DNA of 64,000 nt from Jaltomata sinuosa. Its lineage: Eukaryota > Streptophyta > Magnoliopsida > Solanales > Solanaceae. Shown here piece after piece: positions 12,760 through 24,818 of this stretch. The first letter of the stretch is position 1. The number at the start of each line of letters is the position of its first letter. The notes under the pieces were generated by a model that worked only from the letters and a program-made list of their open reading frames with translations, was not told where the DNA came from and did not search any database. The DNA is taken from contig QJPP01001580.1 in the NCBI GenBank assembly GCA_003996215.1, forward strand, positions 310,001 to 374,000. Direction: 5' to 3'. The position numbers and the translations under genes were made by a program.

Positions 12760-13878
12760 ACCTACACTAGAAGTGGCATCATGTTGAGTTGGATGACCTG
12801 CTGAAGCTGCTTATGTAGTACCCTGAGTCCTACCACCACTGTTCTATTTGGCTGAGGGGAAACCCTTTATCTTATGACCCATTTATCCACATCAAAAACA
12901 TCCATATGTTCCATAGCGACACTCTCCAAGGTTACTCTTACCATATGTGTTGCAAATAGGGTACAAAGTCCTTTTTCCAACACTCCTCTGCGAATGAGAG
13001 CCTGATACCCTGTCTATATAATCATGCCTAGCTCTGGATGCCTGGGCAGGAGCACTAGCTGATGATGGAACTGGTCCTGATGACCTCTTCTGAAATGAAG
13101 ACTGGTGTCCACCTCTTAACCTCTGCTAACAGAAACCCAAATCCTCTTTTCTGGACCTTTTGTTCCCTCTTGCCCTGTCCTTTAGTTTAACCTCCTCAGT
13201 CTGCTGAGCATGGGTCATGATCTTGGAGATGTCCATATCCCCCAAAAACATAGTTATCCTGCATTCTTTCTTTACCAAGTTGGATACGCTAGAAATAAAC
13301 TTACTCATCCGGTTCCTTGACTCGGCCACCATAGTTGGAGCATACCTAGAGAGTTGAGGGAACTTCAGCCTATAGTTTTGGACTGACATTGATCCTTCCC
13401 TCAGAATCACGAACTCTTTGGCCTTAGCCTTTCTCAACACCCTTAGGAAGAACCTATCTAGAAAAGTCTCATCGAAGCACTCCCAAGTCACAATAGCTAC
13501 ATTTCTGCCTCTACCTTCCTTCTACTAAGTGTACCAAATATGAGCCACATCCTTGAGCTAGTAGGAAGCTAGCTCAACACTATCAGTACCAGTCACCTGT
13601 ATCACCTCCAGAATCTTCTTTACCTTATCAATGAAATTGTGCAAGTCTTCACCAACCTTAAACCCTAAAAACTTTGGTGGGTTAATATGGAATAAATCTC
13701 TGACTCTAGAAGCAGTTGTCCCACCATTTGAGTTAGAAAAAATAGGCATATGTTAATTATCCTGGTTGGTCATCGTCTGAGATAACATCTCAATGGCATT
13801 ACAAAACTTAATGTTCATAACTTCATGGTTTAGGACTGGAGGGTTAGCATTACGAGTGTTGGCTCTACGAGGAGGCAT
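12760..13878 (-). pseudogene. B1 gag
   Basis: It starts at the ATG at 13876-13878 (MPPRRANTRNANPP), the same type of start as gag of J (MPPRRDKSHN) and B2 (MPRRATQN). The core is at 13126-13749: NPPKFLGFKVGEDLHNF, then the segment FLRVLRKAKAKEFVILREGSMS and LSRYAP. Zinc-knuckle remnants lie near 12850-13000. Stops and frameshifts break it into at least four pieces. Confidence 0.82.
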
Positions 13879-14075
13879 TATCTAAAATGCATAAAGAATG
13901 AATTAGAAAGGATAAATAGAGTTAAACTCTATTGCACGATAATGAAAATAAAAAAGGAGAAGTTTTTCCTAAAATATTTCATAGACTCCCTCTCTTGAGT
14001 GTGGCATGCTTCACACCCATGAATAGGACTCTACTTAATACAACTTTTAGAGAGCCTAGAACTCTTGAACCTAAT

Positions 14076-14087
14076 GCTCAGATATCA
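14076..14087 (-). promoter_or_regulatory. Decayed primer-binding site of B1
   Basis: The minus strand reads TGATATCTGAGC, two mismatches from the initiator tRNA-Met type. It lies four bases from the LTR end. Confidence 0.75.
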
Positions 14088-14091
14088 AGTT

Positions 14092-16113
14092 TGTCACATC
14101 TCGAGGCTACCCCTTGATGTAATACAGGACCTGAGACCATAAATAATCACAAGCTAACCCTTGGCCTTAACATGACTTAAACATAACATAGACATTTATA
14201 GAAGAAGCATAAGACTAAGTAATGAGCAACTTAAATCATCATATAGATAACGGTCTAAGAATGTCAAAATTTGAAAATCAACACCAATACCAACTGACTA
14301 ACTATGTCTGAAAAGCCTCTAGTTGATAAGATGAGTTGCTCAGACAAGATCCTCAGCTAACTCAAAGTACTGAGATAAAATGATGAAAGTAAACTAAGCC
14401 CTTAGATGATGATGACTCACCACTACAACTAGAAATAATGCTGCTATCTAGCCACGAGTCTGAGAAAGAGTGCCAGAATCTACAATTATGATAAGATACA
14501 ACACAAGAGGTATGTAATCAGTACTATGGAATGTACTTAGTATGTGAGTTGTGCATGAATTAGAGTAAAACATACTTGAAAACATAATTAAGGCTAAAAT
14601 CATGCGGTAGTAGTAAAACTGTATTGCAATGACTCAAAGTAATATCATAAGCTGAAAGCATATTCATAAGCATAAGTCATAAGTAGTAAATCTGAACTTT
14701 TAAAACTAAGGGTCATATACATTCAAATACTTGAAACAATTTTTGTGGGAGTTTCTTATAATCGACATAAACCATGTGAGAGCCATGGAGTCCAGTGTCA
14801 TACACCCACACTGAAAAAGGTTTCTCTAATCGGCAAGATTTTGAACCCTATACATACGGATCCTTAGATGTGTCAAAAGGGGAAAACCTATTGTGAGAAG
14901 CAAATCTTTACTTGGTTTATCTAGAACACTCGTCAGCTCGGTTCTAATTACTACTCTCAAAATATACATATAGCTCATACATATCATGTACCATATCTAG
15001 ATGTCATACTATTTGTAATTCATATGAATATGTCTAGATGCCACACTACACATTAAACATAATTCTTGAAGGTATATCTTATCACTAGTCCAAAATATAC
15101 TTTGTAATGAAAATCATAATTTGATGAACTAGGCATGCTTATTTCATAAATATTTGAGGTCATATTATCTAAACATGCCATTTTTTCTTAAAAACATGCA
15201 ATAAGGTCAAAATATGCTAAATGCATTCTTAATTCATGAGTTTAAGAAATACTTGTAGAAACTCATGCTAGATCATGTATTTAAGGTTAGAAATTATGCA
15301 TTGATGTTAATAAATTGAATTCACAAGAATGTTCATAATTTAGGAAGAACCCTAGTTTTATAATTTCATAAACTCAAAGTAAAAGCTTGTGGTTTTGGGT
15401 ATAAGGGTGGAAGAAAGCTTTTATTGAATACACACATACCTAAACTTGAAGCTTTCTTAACTAGAACTTGAAGATGGAGAGTTGGAGGAGGAACCCTAGG
15501 CCTTGAAGCTTTTGAGAAGAACCCTTATATTGCTTTTGGAAATTTGATCATGAGAAAGAATGTAAATCTAGCTTAGTTAGAGTTTAACCCTTCTAAATTA
15601 ACCTAAAACGACCTAACATAGGAGTTAAGAGAGTGAAAAATTACAAAGATACTCTTGGGAAATTTTAAATGAAAAGTCTGTTGAAAATTTGACACAGGTT
15701 CCATGAGCACGAACCATGATCTGTGGACCAGTCCATGGCCCATAAACCTGGTATGTGCTTTCCATCAATTTTGCCAGGCTATAGGCCTGACTTCTATGAG
15801 GGCAAACCATGGCTTGTGGATCATTATACTGGCCGTGGATCCCAACTAAGGTTTGTCAGGAAAAAGGTCAACCTCTATCTTATTTCTACGACGGAAATCC
15901 ATGGTCTGTGCTTTGATTCATGATTTGTAGATCTCTTAAGTGGATTTCATAGCCTTTGCAAGGCTACAGATCAGGTTCCAAAATTACCATCCATGGCCCA
16001 TGGTCCGTTCCATGATCAGTGGAATCCATTTGTGGTTCTTGTATGTCACTGAGGCAGTTTTACACTTAGGATTTCTGGCCAGGTTCCTAGCTTAGAATTT
16101 TCAAGGTGTTACA
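14092..16113 (-). repeat. 5' LTR of B1
   Basis: Left end TGTCACATCTCGAGG, right end GTGTTACA. The primer-binding site adjoins it at left. The palindromic CCATGG/GTGG cluster is at 15690-16040 and is more decayed than in the other LTR. Confidence 0.88.
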
Positions 16114-17310
16114 CTACTAGAGAGAACAGATGATTTGTGGTTTATTATGATGCTTCGAGGATAGGCCTTTGTTGTGTTTTGATGCAGTATGGTAAGGATG
16201 TAGCCTATGATTCCAGATAACTTAAAGTACATGAGAAGAATTAACAAACTCACGATCTTGAGTTGGTGGCAATTGTTTTTTCTTTGAAAATTTTGCATCA
16301 CTACCTATATGGTGTGTAGTAGATATCTCCACATATCACAAAACCCTCCAGTATGTTTTCAATTGGAGAGAATAAAACCTAATGCAGAAAAGATGGTTTG
16401 AGTTTCTCAAAGATTATGATATAAGTGTGGTTTATCATGCGGGGAAAGAAAATATAGTTGCTAATGTGCTAACAAGGCTATCTATAGGGATACTGCACAG
16501 GTATAAGTGGGAAGGAAAGAGCTCGCAAAATATGTCCACTGACTTTCCCATTTTGAAGTTCACATTGTTGACACCGAAGACGAAGGAGTAGTAGTTTTTA
16601 ATGGGTCATAATCATTATTAGTGGTTGAAGTTAAGATGAAGCAGTACATTGATTCCTTTCTGCTTCAGTTGAAAGAAGGAATAATTTTACATAAGGTAAT
16701 GGCTTTTTAACTAGGGGAGATGTAGTATTGAGGTACCAAGGTAGGTTGTGTGTGCCTAATGTTGATGGTCATAGATAAAGGATTATGGGCAAAGTACATA
16801 GTTGTAGATACTCTATTCACCCGGGAACCACCAAAATGTACCATGATTTGAAGGAAATTTATTGGTGAAACAGTATGAAAAGGAGCATTGCGGATTTTGT
16901 GACTTAAGTGTCCTAACTACCTAGAGATATGACTCAGTATATTTGTATTCCAAAGTAAAAATGGGAAGTGATAAACATAGACTTTTAACAAGCTTTCTGT
17001 GAGGACATAGCCATCTTGACTCAACTTTGGTGATAGTGGATAGAATGACTAAATCAACTAACTTTTGGCCATTAAAATGACAGACACTACAGAAAATTAT
17101 GCATGATTGTACATCCAAGAGATTGTTAAACTTTATGGAGTTCTTTTGTCTATCATTTCATACAGGGGTGCAGTTCACATCTCACTTCTATAAGTCTTTC
17201 CAGAAAGGTTTGGGTACAATGAGCACAACATTCCATCCGGAGATGGATGGACATGCATAGCGTACCATTCAGACAATGGAGGACATCTTCAGGACCTACA
17301 CTAGTAATTG
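16114..17310 (+). pseudogene. Element A pol, piece 2: RNase H and integrase N-part
   Basis: Continuation of A pol after B1. The RNase H is best seen in 16382-16591 (FEFLKDYDISVVYHAGKEN), ending in ANVLTRLSIG, where the usual Asp of the ADALSR-type motif is Asn. The integrase zinc-finger region is near 16790-16910 (GTTKMYHDLKEIYW-like, with the second half and CPNC part missing). The catalytic core follows. The second catalytic Asp is Tyr (SYRG, codon 17161-17163) with a one-base deletion shortly after. The catalytic Glu codon is TAG (17258-17260). The piece ends at the solo LTR at 17311, and its frame continues at 20615 when one copy of the AATTG duplication is ignored. Confidence 0.85.
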
Positions 17311-20300
17311 TGTAATGACCCTTCCGGTTATTTCCACGAATACGTTTTCCTTGTGCTGTTAGAGCGTGTTTGTAGCGGCCCCAAGTCACTTAAGGCTCGT
17401 CAGGATCGGTATTTTGGTGTTGGGCCCATTTGTTTGGTCGCATTATAAGTTTTGAAGCCAAGCAAGTCGGCAAAAGTTATCGTAAGTTCTTTAATGAATT
17501 TTCTGAACTTTGGGTCAAATGTCTCAGGGATTTTCTCTCAATATATAAAGAGTTAGAAGTCCCCCGAAATATCAAATCGAAGGTCTACGAGTCTAGTTTC
17601 CAACGCACAAAACCTCACGTCCAACTGATCTCGGAGTAAAAAGTTAGGACTGTTTTACCGCGGACTGTCTGGCAGAAAACGGGTTGCGAACCGGGTCGCG
17701 AATCTGGTCGGGTTAAACTCGATTTAAGCCTCAACTTTACGTTTTAAAACGCCATTTCAGTTCCGTAATAGTGATGAAACATAAGGGAGGATCCCGAGAG
17801 AATTCTTGAGTATCAAAATCGTGCGTTGTTGAATTACGAGCCTAAGCTTAAGAATTTTATTAGCATCGCGCGTGTATTTGAAAATATTTTATTTAAAAGT
17901 TGAATTTGGTAAAAACTATATTATTATTACCTTTTCAAAATATTTTAAAGGTTTATGAAAAATATTTTGTTACGATATAATGGTATATGTATTTATTTTA
18001 TAAAGTTTTATACATTGTATTATTTTAACGGAGATAGTAAACTTAGTTACGTTGAAATTTATTATTATAATATAGTAGGTTTTATTCGAAATAATTTTCT
18101 AATGATTATGGTATATTCAAAAATTATATTTATTATACCACGAATTTACGCAATACCCGAGTATATAAATAGCGGGACAAGAATATTTTCTTGTGGCCTT
18201 GTAATTGCCACCTCCACTCCACGTGTAGGTGGAGGGAGTGGCCAGCAAGTACGCTATAAGTGGTGGCACCACTTTGATCAAGAGTCACTTAGGTATTTAA
18301 TTAATTAAATAATATTAAGTGATTAATACTTGACTTAGCTTAGGTGTTATTGATATATATACTCAGCAATTTGACATTTCAGAATGGGATATGTACTTTC
18401 TATAACTTATGCAAAAGTTGCAAAGTATGTATGTTCATACCATGAAGAGAATTTGTGGGTTATCCAAGTGGTGTGGTACGGGAACATCGAAAAGAAAATA
18501 GATTATCTACGTCAAGTTATCCGAGTCCGAGTTTGGTTTTGTGTTGGAGGTTTTTCGGAGAGGTTCAAGCTTGTCATCGGACGACAGGTAGGTTACGGTT
18601 TATTTTCCCTAGACTCCGCATATATAGAATAAAATTGTATTAATGGGCATCCTTGGGTTGGTTTATTAGGTTGGTACCACAGACCTCGACCGCTTTATTC
18701 ATATCCGCCTACTTTTGTTCCTCCGTTGCTTGTAGTATTTGCCGACATATTTTTATTTACCCTTGTGGTCCTGTGAGGCCTTGTTGACTCTGGAACATAG
18801 AAGGTGGGATTTTGGGAATGTCCGCGAGTCCCGGGCATAGAATTATCCTTCTAGGCTGGTTATGCTTGCTGAGTAGCTGTGGGCCTGTGCAGGGTCGATA
18901 GGTTGATTGTGAGCTGCTGGGCAGCTATTGTGTGTGATCATACCATTTCCATGCATATAAAGAGGTTTTATCCATGTTTTACTATGGTTTTGGCTTCGGG
19001 CCTACTAGCACTATTTTCTAAACCTTGCATGGCCCGGGGGGCCCGTTTTTGATGGAAATAATTTGGAAATGGTTTGATTTAAACTTGTGAATATTCTTGG
19101 GTAAAAGAAAGTAAAATTATGATTTAAATCACCAGTTTTACGATTAACGCTAGACTCGGCAGGGCCGGAGTGCTAGTTGAGTTTTCTTGCTACTTGAGAT
19201 GATTTTTAGCCTCGGTCGGACCGAGCACCTGAGATGACTTTTTACTGTTTAGACCAGGTTATTCCCGGGCACCCTTGGAGGGGGTTTTGAGACATTTTCC
19301 TACTACTTTAGTCCTGGACAGGGTCTGGGCATTGCATATTCGAGACTGGGTCTCTATTCTGATACCGGACTTGCTTCCGGACGACATGTTCTGATACTAG
19401 TTTTAGTATGGGGTCTGGGACCTCCATGGACCTTGCCATCCGGGCCAGGGGCTACGGGCTGCGTGTGCCGGAGGAGGGGTATACGGTGGCGTAGAGGTAT
19501 ACGGGCAGTGTCCTTCCATGGAACCTACCTGCTGGGCCGGATCGGCGCCGGAGGAGGTACATACAGAGATACCATGGCACTTGAGATCTTCATGCATCAT
19601 ATCATTCATTGTTGAGGCTCCACCCTTGTTTGTTGTTTGCTGATTGTACGCTCCGGTAGTATGGGATGCCGGAGGGTTTGTTTTCACTTGTTTGTGTTCC
19701 TCGGTTGTATGGGCGGCCGGGGACTGTAGGTAGACTTTTGCTATTTACTTACAGAATTGTTCTCTATTACGGTTAAGTATGAGATTGGTTACTGCTAGAC
19801 TGTTAGTTTCTGGATTTGAGATTGATATGATTAGTTGAGTTTGATTCATGTCTCTGAGCATGCCTATTATTACTCTTTCTCTCTTCTTCTTACACTTGAG
19901 GTTACCGGTATACCGTCCATTTCGTAACTTATTTTGTATACACTGTTATTGCAAGGACCCCAGGTGCGTTATTTCTTACTTTCACCTGTGCCTATGGTGT
20001 GTATATTCTGCTTACTAGCCTCATATGTGGTTTTATTGATTTCCCTTTGGGCTAGTTCCTGTGTACCTTTCGTTGATTTCCGTGATTGCTTGCTTCTATT
20101 CTGTCTATTACTACGCTTTTATCTTATATATGCCCAGTCGGCCTATGATACCTACTGGGTACCTTATGCTTCGTATTTGGTGCTCACCCCTACCCCCCTG
20201 CATCTTTGGATGCAGATCCTAGCGTGGGCCATCGCTGTTAGATCGCTGTGATTCGTGCTTGGAGATCTGTTGGGGACTACTTCAGACTGAGGGTGAGCTC

Positions 20301-20614
20301 TTGACGATCGGAGCTTAGCTTTAGTTTATCTTTTGCTTTATGTACTCTATTACCATTCAGAGACATCTGTATATATTCTTTTGGATCGTTTGCACTCCAT
20401 GTATGTAGTTTTGGCTCTATATTGTGATACCAGGTCTTGGGGTTTGGTTTAGTTTCCGCATAAGTATATATTTATATCCCTGTTATCTATTTTATTCGTC
20501 TTGTTCCCTTATTTGCTAGATAGTAGCCCATTACTAACTGTTCTGGGCTATGGGGATTGGTTCACCTACCGGGGGTTGTAGGTGCCATCATGATCGAGAA
20601 ATTGAGTCGTGACA
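17311..20614 (+). mobile_element. Solo LTR of family C in A integrase
   Basis: A complete 3.3-kb LTR, TGTAATGACCC to GTCGTGACA, with perfect 5-bp flanks AATTG (17306-17310 and 20615-20619). No primer-binding site, polypurine tract or internal sequence adjoins it, so it is the product of LTR-LTR recombination. It is homologous end to end to the C2 LTR (960-4313). Host integrase reads on in frame across the site. A TATA box is at 18164. A GC-rich block with repeated GGGTTGCGAACCGGG-like words is at 17650-17725. Open frames inside (for example 19934-20251) have no start-context or family support and are taken as chance. Confidence 0.95.
18164..18171 (+). promoter_or_regulatory. TATA box in the C solo LTR
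   Basis: TATAAATA in the context CGAGTATATAAATAGCGGG, about 850 bases from the LTR start. It is the likely core promoter, which would place the U3/R boundary near 18195. The C2 LTR has the equivalent at about 3474-3486 in decayed form. Confidence 0.65.
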
Positions 20615-21385
20615 AATTGGGATTATCACCTTTCTTTGATTGAGTTTTACTATAATAACAGTTACTACTCTAGAATTCAGATAGCATCATTTGAGGACCT
20701 TTATGGGTGAATATATAGGTCACGTATTGGTTTATTCAAGGTTGGTAAAGCTGTTTTGATAGGGTCAGACTTGGTTCACCAAGCTTTGTAAAAGGTTAAG
20801 CTCATCCAAGAGCGATTGAAGACTGCTCAGAGTTGCCAAAAATCATACTCTGATGTGAGACAAAAAGAATGAGAGTTTAGAGTTGATGATTGGGCTTACA
20901 TGAAGGTGTCACCCATGAAGGGTGTTATATGGTTTAGGAAGAAATGGAAATTTAGTTCCCAATACATTGGTCTATATAAAAATTTTAACAGGGTTGGTAA
21001 TATGGCTTATGAACAGTAGTTGCCTATGGAGTTAGCATTTGTTCATCCTGTATTCCATGTCTCCATGCTGAGGAAGTGTGTCGGTGATTCTTCACACATT
21101 GTCCCCATTATTGGTGTTGGAGTAAAAGATAGACTATCATACAAAGATATTCCTATTAAGATTCTTGGCCGTCAGGTTTGCAAGTTGAGAACCAAAGAGG
21201 TAGCATTAGTGGAGGTTCTGTGGAGGACTAGTTTTTTGAGGAGCCTACATGGGAGACCCAAGATGATATGAAGACTAAGTACCCTCCTTTATTCATTTCT
21301 CATGAGATAGATACCAAAGGTAATAACACTTTCCTTACTTTAGATTCTACAATATTTCTTTGCATTAGAGTGTTTTAGCTCTATT
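20615..21385 (+). pseudogene. Element A pol, piece 3: integrase C-terminus
   Basis: It resumes the integrase (HLSLIEFYYNNSY), then KLIQERLKTAQSCQKSY near 20800, the GPY/F-like region (KGVIWFRKKWKFS, QYIGLYKNF), and 21020-21271 with FVHPVFHVSMLRKCVGD and the chromodomain-like tail LSYKDIPIKILGRQVCKLRTKEVALVEVLW. The C-terminal order is that of Tekay/Del chromoviruses, where the tail is thought to guide insertion into heterochromatin. Stops and frameshifts occur, for example before EEPTWETQ near 21240. Confidence 0.85.
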
Positions 21386-21488
21386 GTTGGCTTGAGACCA
21401 GTGTAGTTCAACTCATGATAATAAGTTTGAATCAGAAATATAGTTTGGGATGTATCCTAGTGTTAGATTTCATTCGAGGATGAATAAT

Positions 21489-21504
21489 CCCAAAGGGGAG
21501 ATAT
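21489..21504 (+). promoter_or_regulatory. Polypurine tract of element A
   Basis: CCCAAAGGGGAGAT directly before the 3' LTR, preceded by the same CATTCGAGGATGAAT context seen at the B1 and B2 tracts. Confidence 0.75.
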
Positions 21505-23530
21505 TATTACGACTCTAATTTCTTAACTTAGACTTATAAGGTTCGTTCTTGAAGGTGTTTAGTGTAGCTTGAGAAGAATATGTTAATCTGAAAAACTTTC
21601 CCAGTTCTAGGCCTCCACCGCTTGAGTCAAGGTTTATGGAATGAACCATGACTTGTGGACTGAACCATGTAATCGAGCCAATGTATCTGCTAGGAAATCT
21701 TTAGTCGATGGCTTAGTTCACAACTCACGAGCCATAGGACCAGTTATGGTTTTGATCCAAGGAAGCCCTTAGACCATAAGCAAGTTGACGACTTAGACCA
21801 TGAAACATGGAGTAGACCAGGGGCCGTGGAGCCAAACCATAAATTTGATCCAGTGTGTCAGTCAAGTTTGACTCAAAATAGCGAGTAGGGCCATAGATCG
21901 TAGACCATTCCATGGTCTATGAAGTGAACCATTCAACAAGTTTTTTTTACAGATTTTAAATAAGTTTCTCAGGGATGTTTCAGACTTTTCTTTGTTCTAG
22001 AACCCCTAGCTCACGTCATTTAAGCAACCAATTAGGGTCATTAATCAATATCACATTGACATTCTCATAAGTAACTCATTCCCTAACTCTCAAGAGCACC
22101 TAGGATTTCAAGTAAAAGAGCGTAGAGGTTTAGCAAAGGTTCCTATTGAAGATTCTACCCACAAGTTCTCATCTCCTCAAGTATGTAAGAGTTTAGTGAG
22201 GAATTCCATCCATCCTCACGCCCACAGTTCTACTTCTTTTTAGTTATGTCAAACTAGGGTTCTCCAAACCCAAATTCTACTTCTTATGCATTGCTTTGTT
22301 TTACAAAAAGGAATGAAACTTGATTATAATATTTTGTGGGTAATGTTTCTCACACTTAGTCATTTTTGGAATCTTATTCTTAAAAGTCTTGAAAAATGAT
22401 TTATTAAAAAGTTGCACTTGTATTCACATTGAATTTCTCTATGTTTATTGGATTATAGTTTAAAAGAATGATATTGATAGCATGATGGTTTGAAACCTGA
22501 TATTAATATGAGCATGAAATAACATTTTGGGAGGACTATTTAGCACTGAGAGAACATGGGATTAAGTTCATATACCCCAAAACTACATGCCACCACAGGT
22601 TAAGTTCGCACAATAATTTGGCAGCCTCTTTAGCCCAAGAGGCTCTTTATGGATCCATAGTATACACAGGTTCTGCACCTTGGCTAGGTGTAGAGTAGAC
22701 CATCCAACCAAGTTGGAGGTTGGCCATCATGAGCTCAAGTAATGGTTGTTGGTTATGAGAAAATCCCCCAAACTTAAAGATAATTATATTATTTCACTTA
22801 AGGAAGTTTAAAATACTTGCATATTTAGATATGGTTTAGTTTACGGATATACAACTCTTAGAGAATGATTTATTTTGTGGGTCAATGACTCTCTTATTAT
22901 GTCTTCTGCTTATGAAATGCTTTTAAATGATCATGACTCGTGTTTTTAGTCTTTCTCCTTATGCATATAAACTTTGCTTGCCTACTGGCCTTGCTATGTC
23001 ATAGTCCCTAGATATGTCCTACTTTTGTGTTTAGATTATCTTACATAATAATACATTCAATTGTATTGACACTCTTCTTGCGTTGTATTTTATCATGATG
23101 TAGATTTTAGTGTTCAGTCTCAAGTTCACGATCAGATATTCCGTTAGCTCTCACACTACTCTACTTGATGAGTCCCTTTTGCAACCAGAGGACTTCGATT
23201 TATTTTCCGCTTTTTAGACACTTCTTAGATATGGTTTCAAAGGTAGCCCTAGGGCCTTGTCCTGGTAGAATTGCTTCATTCTAGTTATTAGAGGCTATAT
23301 TAGACAATATTATGTAGTTATGGTTAGTCCATTTTAGATGGTTGAACTCTGTTTCTTTCAAAAGATTAGTTACTTATTAGTATAAGAATTAGTATTTACT
23401 CACCATATTTCTCAGCTTCCGCTTATGTTCAGCCTATGTTTAGTAGAAGAATGTTAGGCCATGGATTCTCTCAGTCCACTTGTTGTTTCAAGTGCCGATC
23501 ACACCTAGGGTGTAGACTCGGGTCGTGACA
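21505..23530 (+). repeat. 3' LTR of element A
   Basis: About 2.03 kb from TATTACGACTC (degenerate TG end) to GGTCGTGACA. The first 430 bases hold many CCATGG, CCATGACTTGTGG and GGACTGAACCATG words, the same style of palindromic cluster as the B and J LTRs. The rest is AT-rich. The partner 5' LTR lies outside the window, so its age cannot be judged. Confidence 0.8.
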
Positions 23531-23968
23531 CTAACCTCATGTGGTTGGTTACAAAAAATATAAAAAAAATAAAAGTAACAAAATGGACCTATTATCATCA
23601 ACTGTTGTTAGTTTTTCTGGTAATGTTTACCTAAAAAACCAATATCTTGTGGTTAGTTTGGGTCAGTTTTCTGCAAAAAATTGCAGCAAATTACTGCAAT
23701 TTCTAATGCTCACCTGCTACAAATTCAAAATCATCCCAAACCAACTTAAAGAGCTTCCAACATAATATAATTCTATACTTCTTTTACAGTACTTCAAATC
23801 AAACTAAAATGAATCAAATTATACAAAAATTCTTTTGAGTCAAACAAAAATACGATCAAAATACCTTTAGGAAGTCTAAACATAAACAAATATAAACATA
23901 AACAAGTCTAAAGTATACAAACTATATAAATAAATAAGTATCTAACTCAAAATACATAAAAAAAAAGT
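23531..23968. other. AT-rich stretch with no gene seen
   Basis: Between the end of A and the transposase remnant. It contains a short GCAAAAAATTGCAGCAAATTACTGCAATTT-like segment near 23672-23703 (three GCA..TTGC words) that could be subterminal repeat of a DNA transposon, but no end could be fixed. The original target duplication of A should start here at CTAAC. Confidence 0.4.
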
Positions 23969-24400
23969 TTAAACATCATCATCATCCTCATCCTCACCCT
24001 CCTGCTCCTCCTTATACTCTATAGAGGACTCATGAAGTGGGCCTCAACCTGCATTATGTTGTTGAGCATTACTGTGACACGGAAGAATAATCTAGCCAGA
24101 TTGCGAGGGTGTATCTAGCTAGGACTGAAGCAACTGATACCTCTTGTCTTATCCTCCATTGGAGTGACAGATGCTTTATCGACATCATCTATGCTAGAGG
24201 ATCCACAGTATAATAAAGACTTCTTTTGGTAATAGACCTTTCAAGTGAGACCGTAGACTGAACCTCTAATTGAGCCACCCACACACTCTTTTTAGAGCTA
24301 CTCTATTTGTTCTTGAGTAAGTGGTGTGCCCTGAATTTCAGGAGGTTGAGTACTACCAAACTCCCTAACTCTCTGTATATACTTATCTTATATTTAAATT
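23969..24400 (-). pseudogene. Probable CACTA (En/Spm, Ptta-type) transposase 3' end
   Basis: Minus-strand coding remnant ending at a stop at 23969-23971, preceded by an acidic tail (EEQEGEDEDDDDV). Upstream is TQPPEIQG near 24340, then a VGGSIRGSVYGL-like segment near 24270-24290 and a Ser-Ser-Ile-Asp-Asp segment near 24190. The acidic C-terminus and the VGG..RG.VYGL motif resemble plant En/Spm-type transposase proteins. At least three in-frame stops. An exon-like break is possible near 24160. Identification is by motif memory only, so it is tentative; an intact DNA element with terminal repeats was not found. Confidence 0.45.
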
Positions 24401-24504
24401 GATGCACGTAATTAATAATAAAAAGATATTAAACTATTCAATCTTAAATAACATTAACTTTTTAGAAAATATAAGTTCAAATGAAGTTCTTACATGTCTC
24501 TCTT

Positions 24505-24818
24505 TGTCACGACCTAAACCCACTCGCATTAAATACACCAGTGAGAAAACCAACTAACCTCATAAACCATCCAACATTTAGCCAAAAATAGGTAACTAAA
24601 TCAATATCATAAATGTATCCAATAATCAATATCTTAAATGAAGAGTAAGAATAAGTATGCGGAAGTAAACCATCCCTAGAACTTGAAAGTCATTGTACCA
24701 AAACTCTAATAATTTTCAAAGGAAGGGGATGCAACCCCAAAATCAAAGTAATATCTAGGTCTGAAATAATGGACCAGAAAACAAGTGAAGAACTCAGGTA
24801 ACCTCGTCCCTCATCCTC
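24505..24818 (-). repeat. Fragment of E-family LTR (duplicated copy)
   Basis: 314 bases starting TGTCACGACCTAAACCC, the 3' end of an E LTR in minus sense. It matches 25218-25530 almost base for base and is cut after GAACTCAGGTAAC, where transposase sequence starts again. Confidence 0.85.

Larger units (their letters stand above)
8902..16113 (-). mobile_element. Element B1: Ty3/gypsy element with both LTRs, integrase deleted
   Basis: A 7.2-kb minus-strand insertion in the RT/RNase H part of A pol. It has LTRs at 8902-10926 and 14092-16113, a decayed primer-binding site, gag, protease, RT and part of RNase H, then jumps directly to the polypurine tract and 3' LTR. The related B2 has about 1.9 kb more in its internal part, which matches the missing RNase H end and integrase. 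Flanks are CTACC (8897-8901) and CTACT (16114-16118), a 5-bp target duplication with one mismatch. The two LTRs differ at about 12 percent of sites by eye over their first 290 bases, so the insertion is old. Confidence 0.9.

Noticed and set aside
19934..20251. 105-codon open frame in the C solo LTR, partly matched in the C2 LTR (1353-1767)
   Set aside because: The match follows from LTR homology at the DNA level; C2 breaks it, codon pattern is not protein-like, and no family is recognised.
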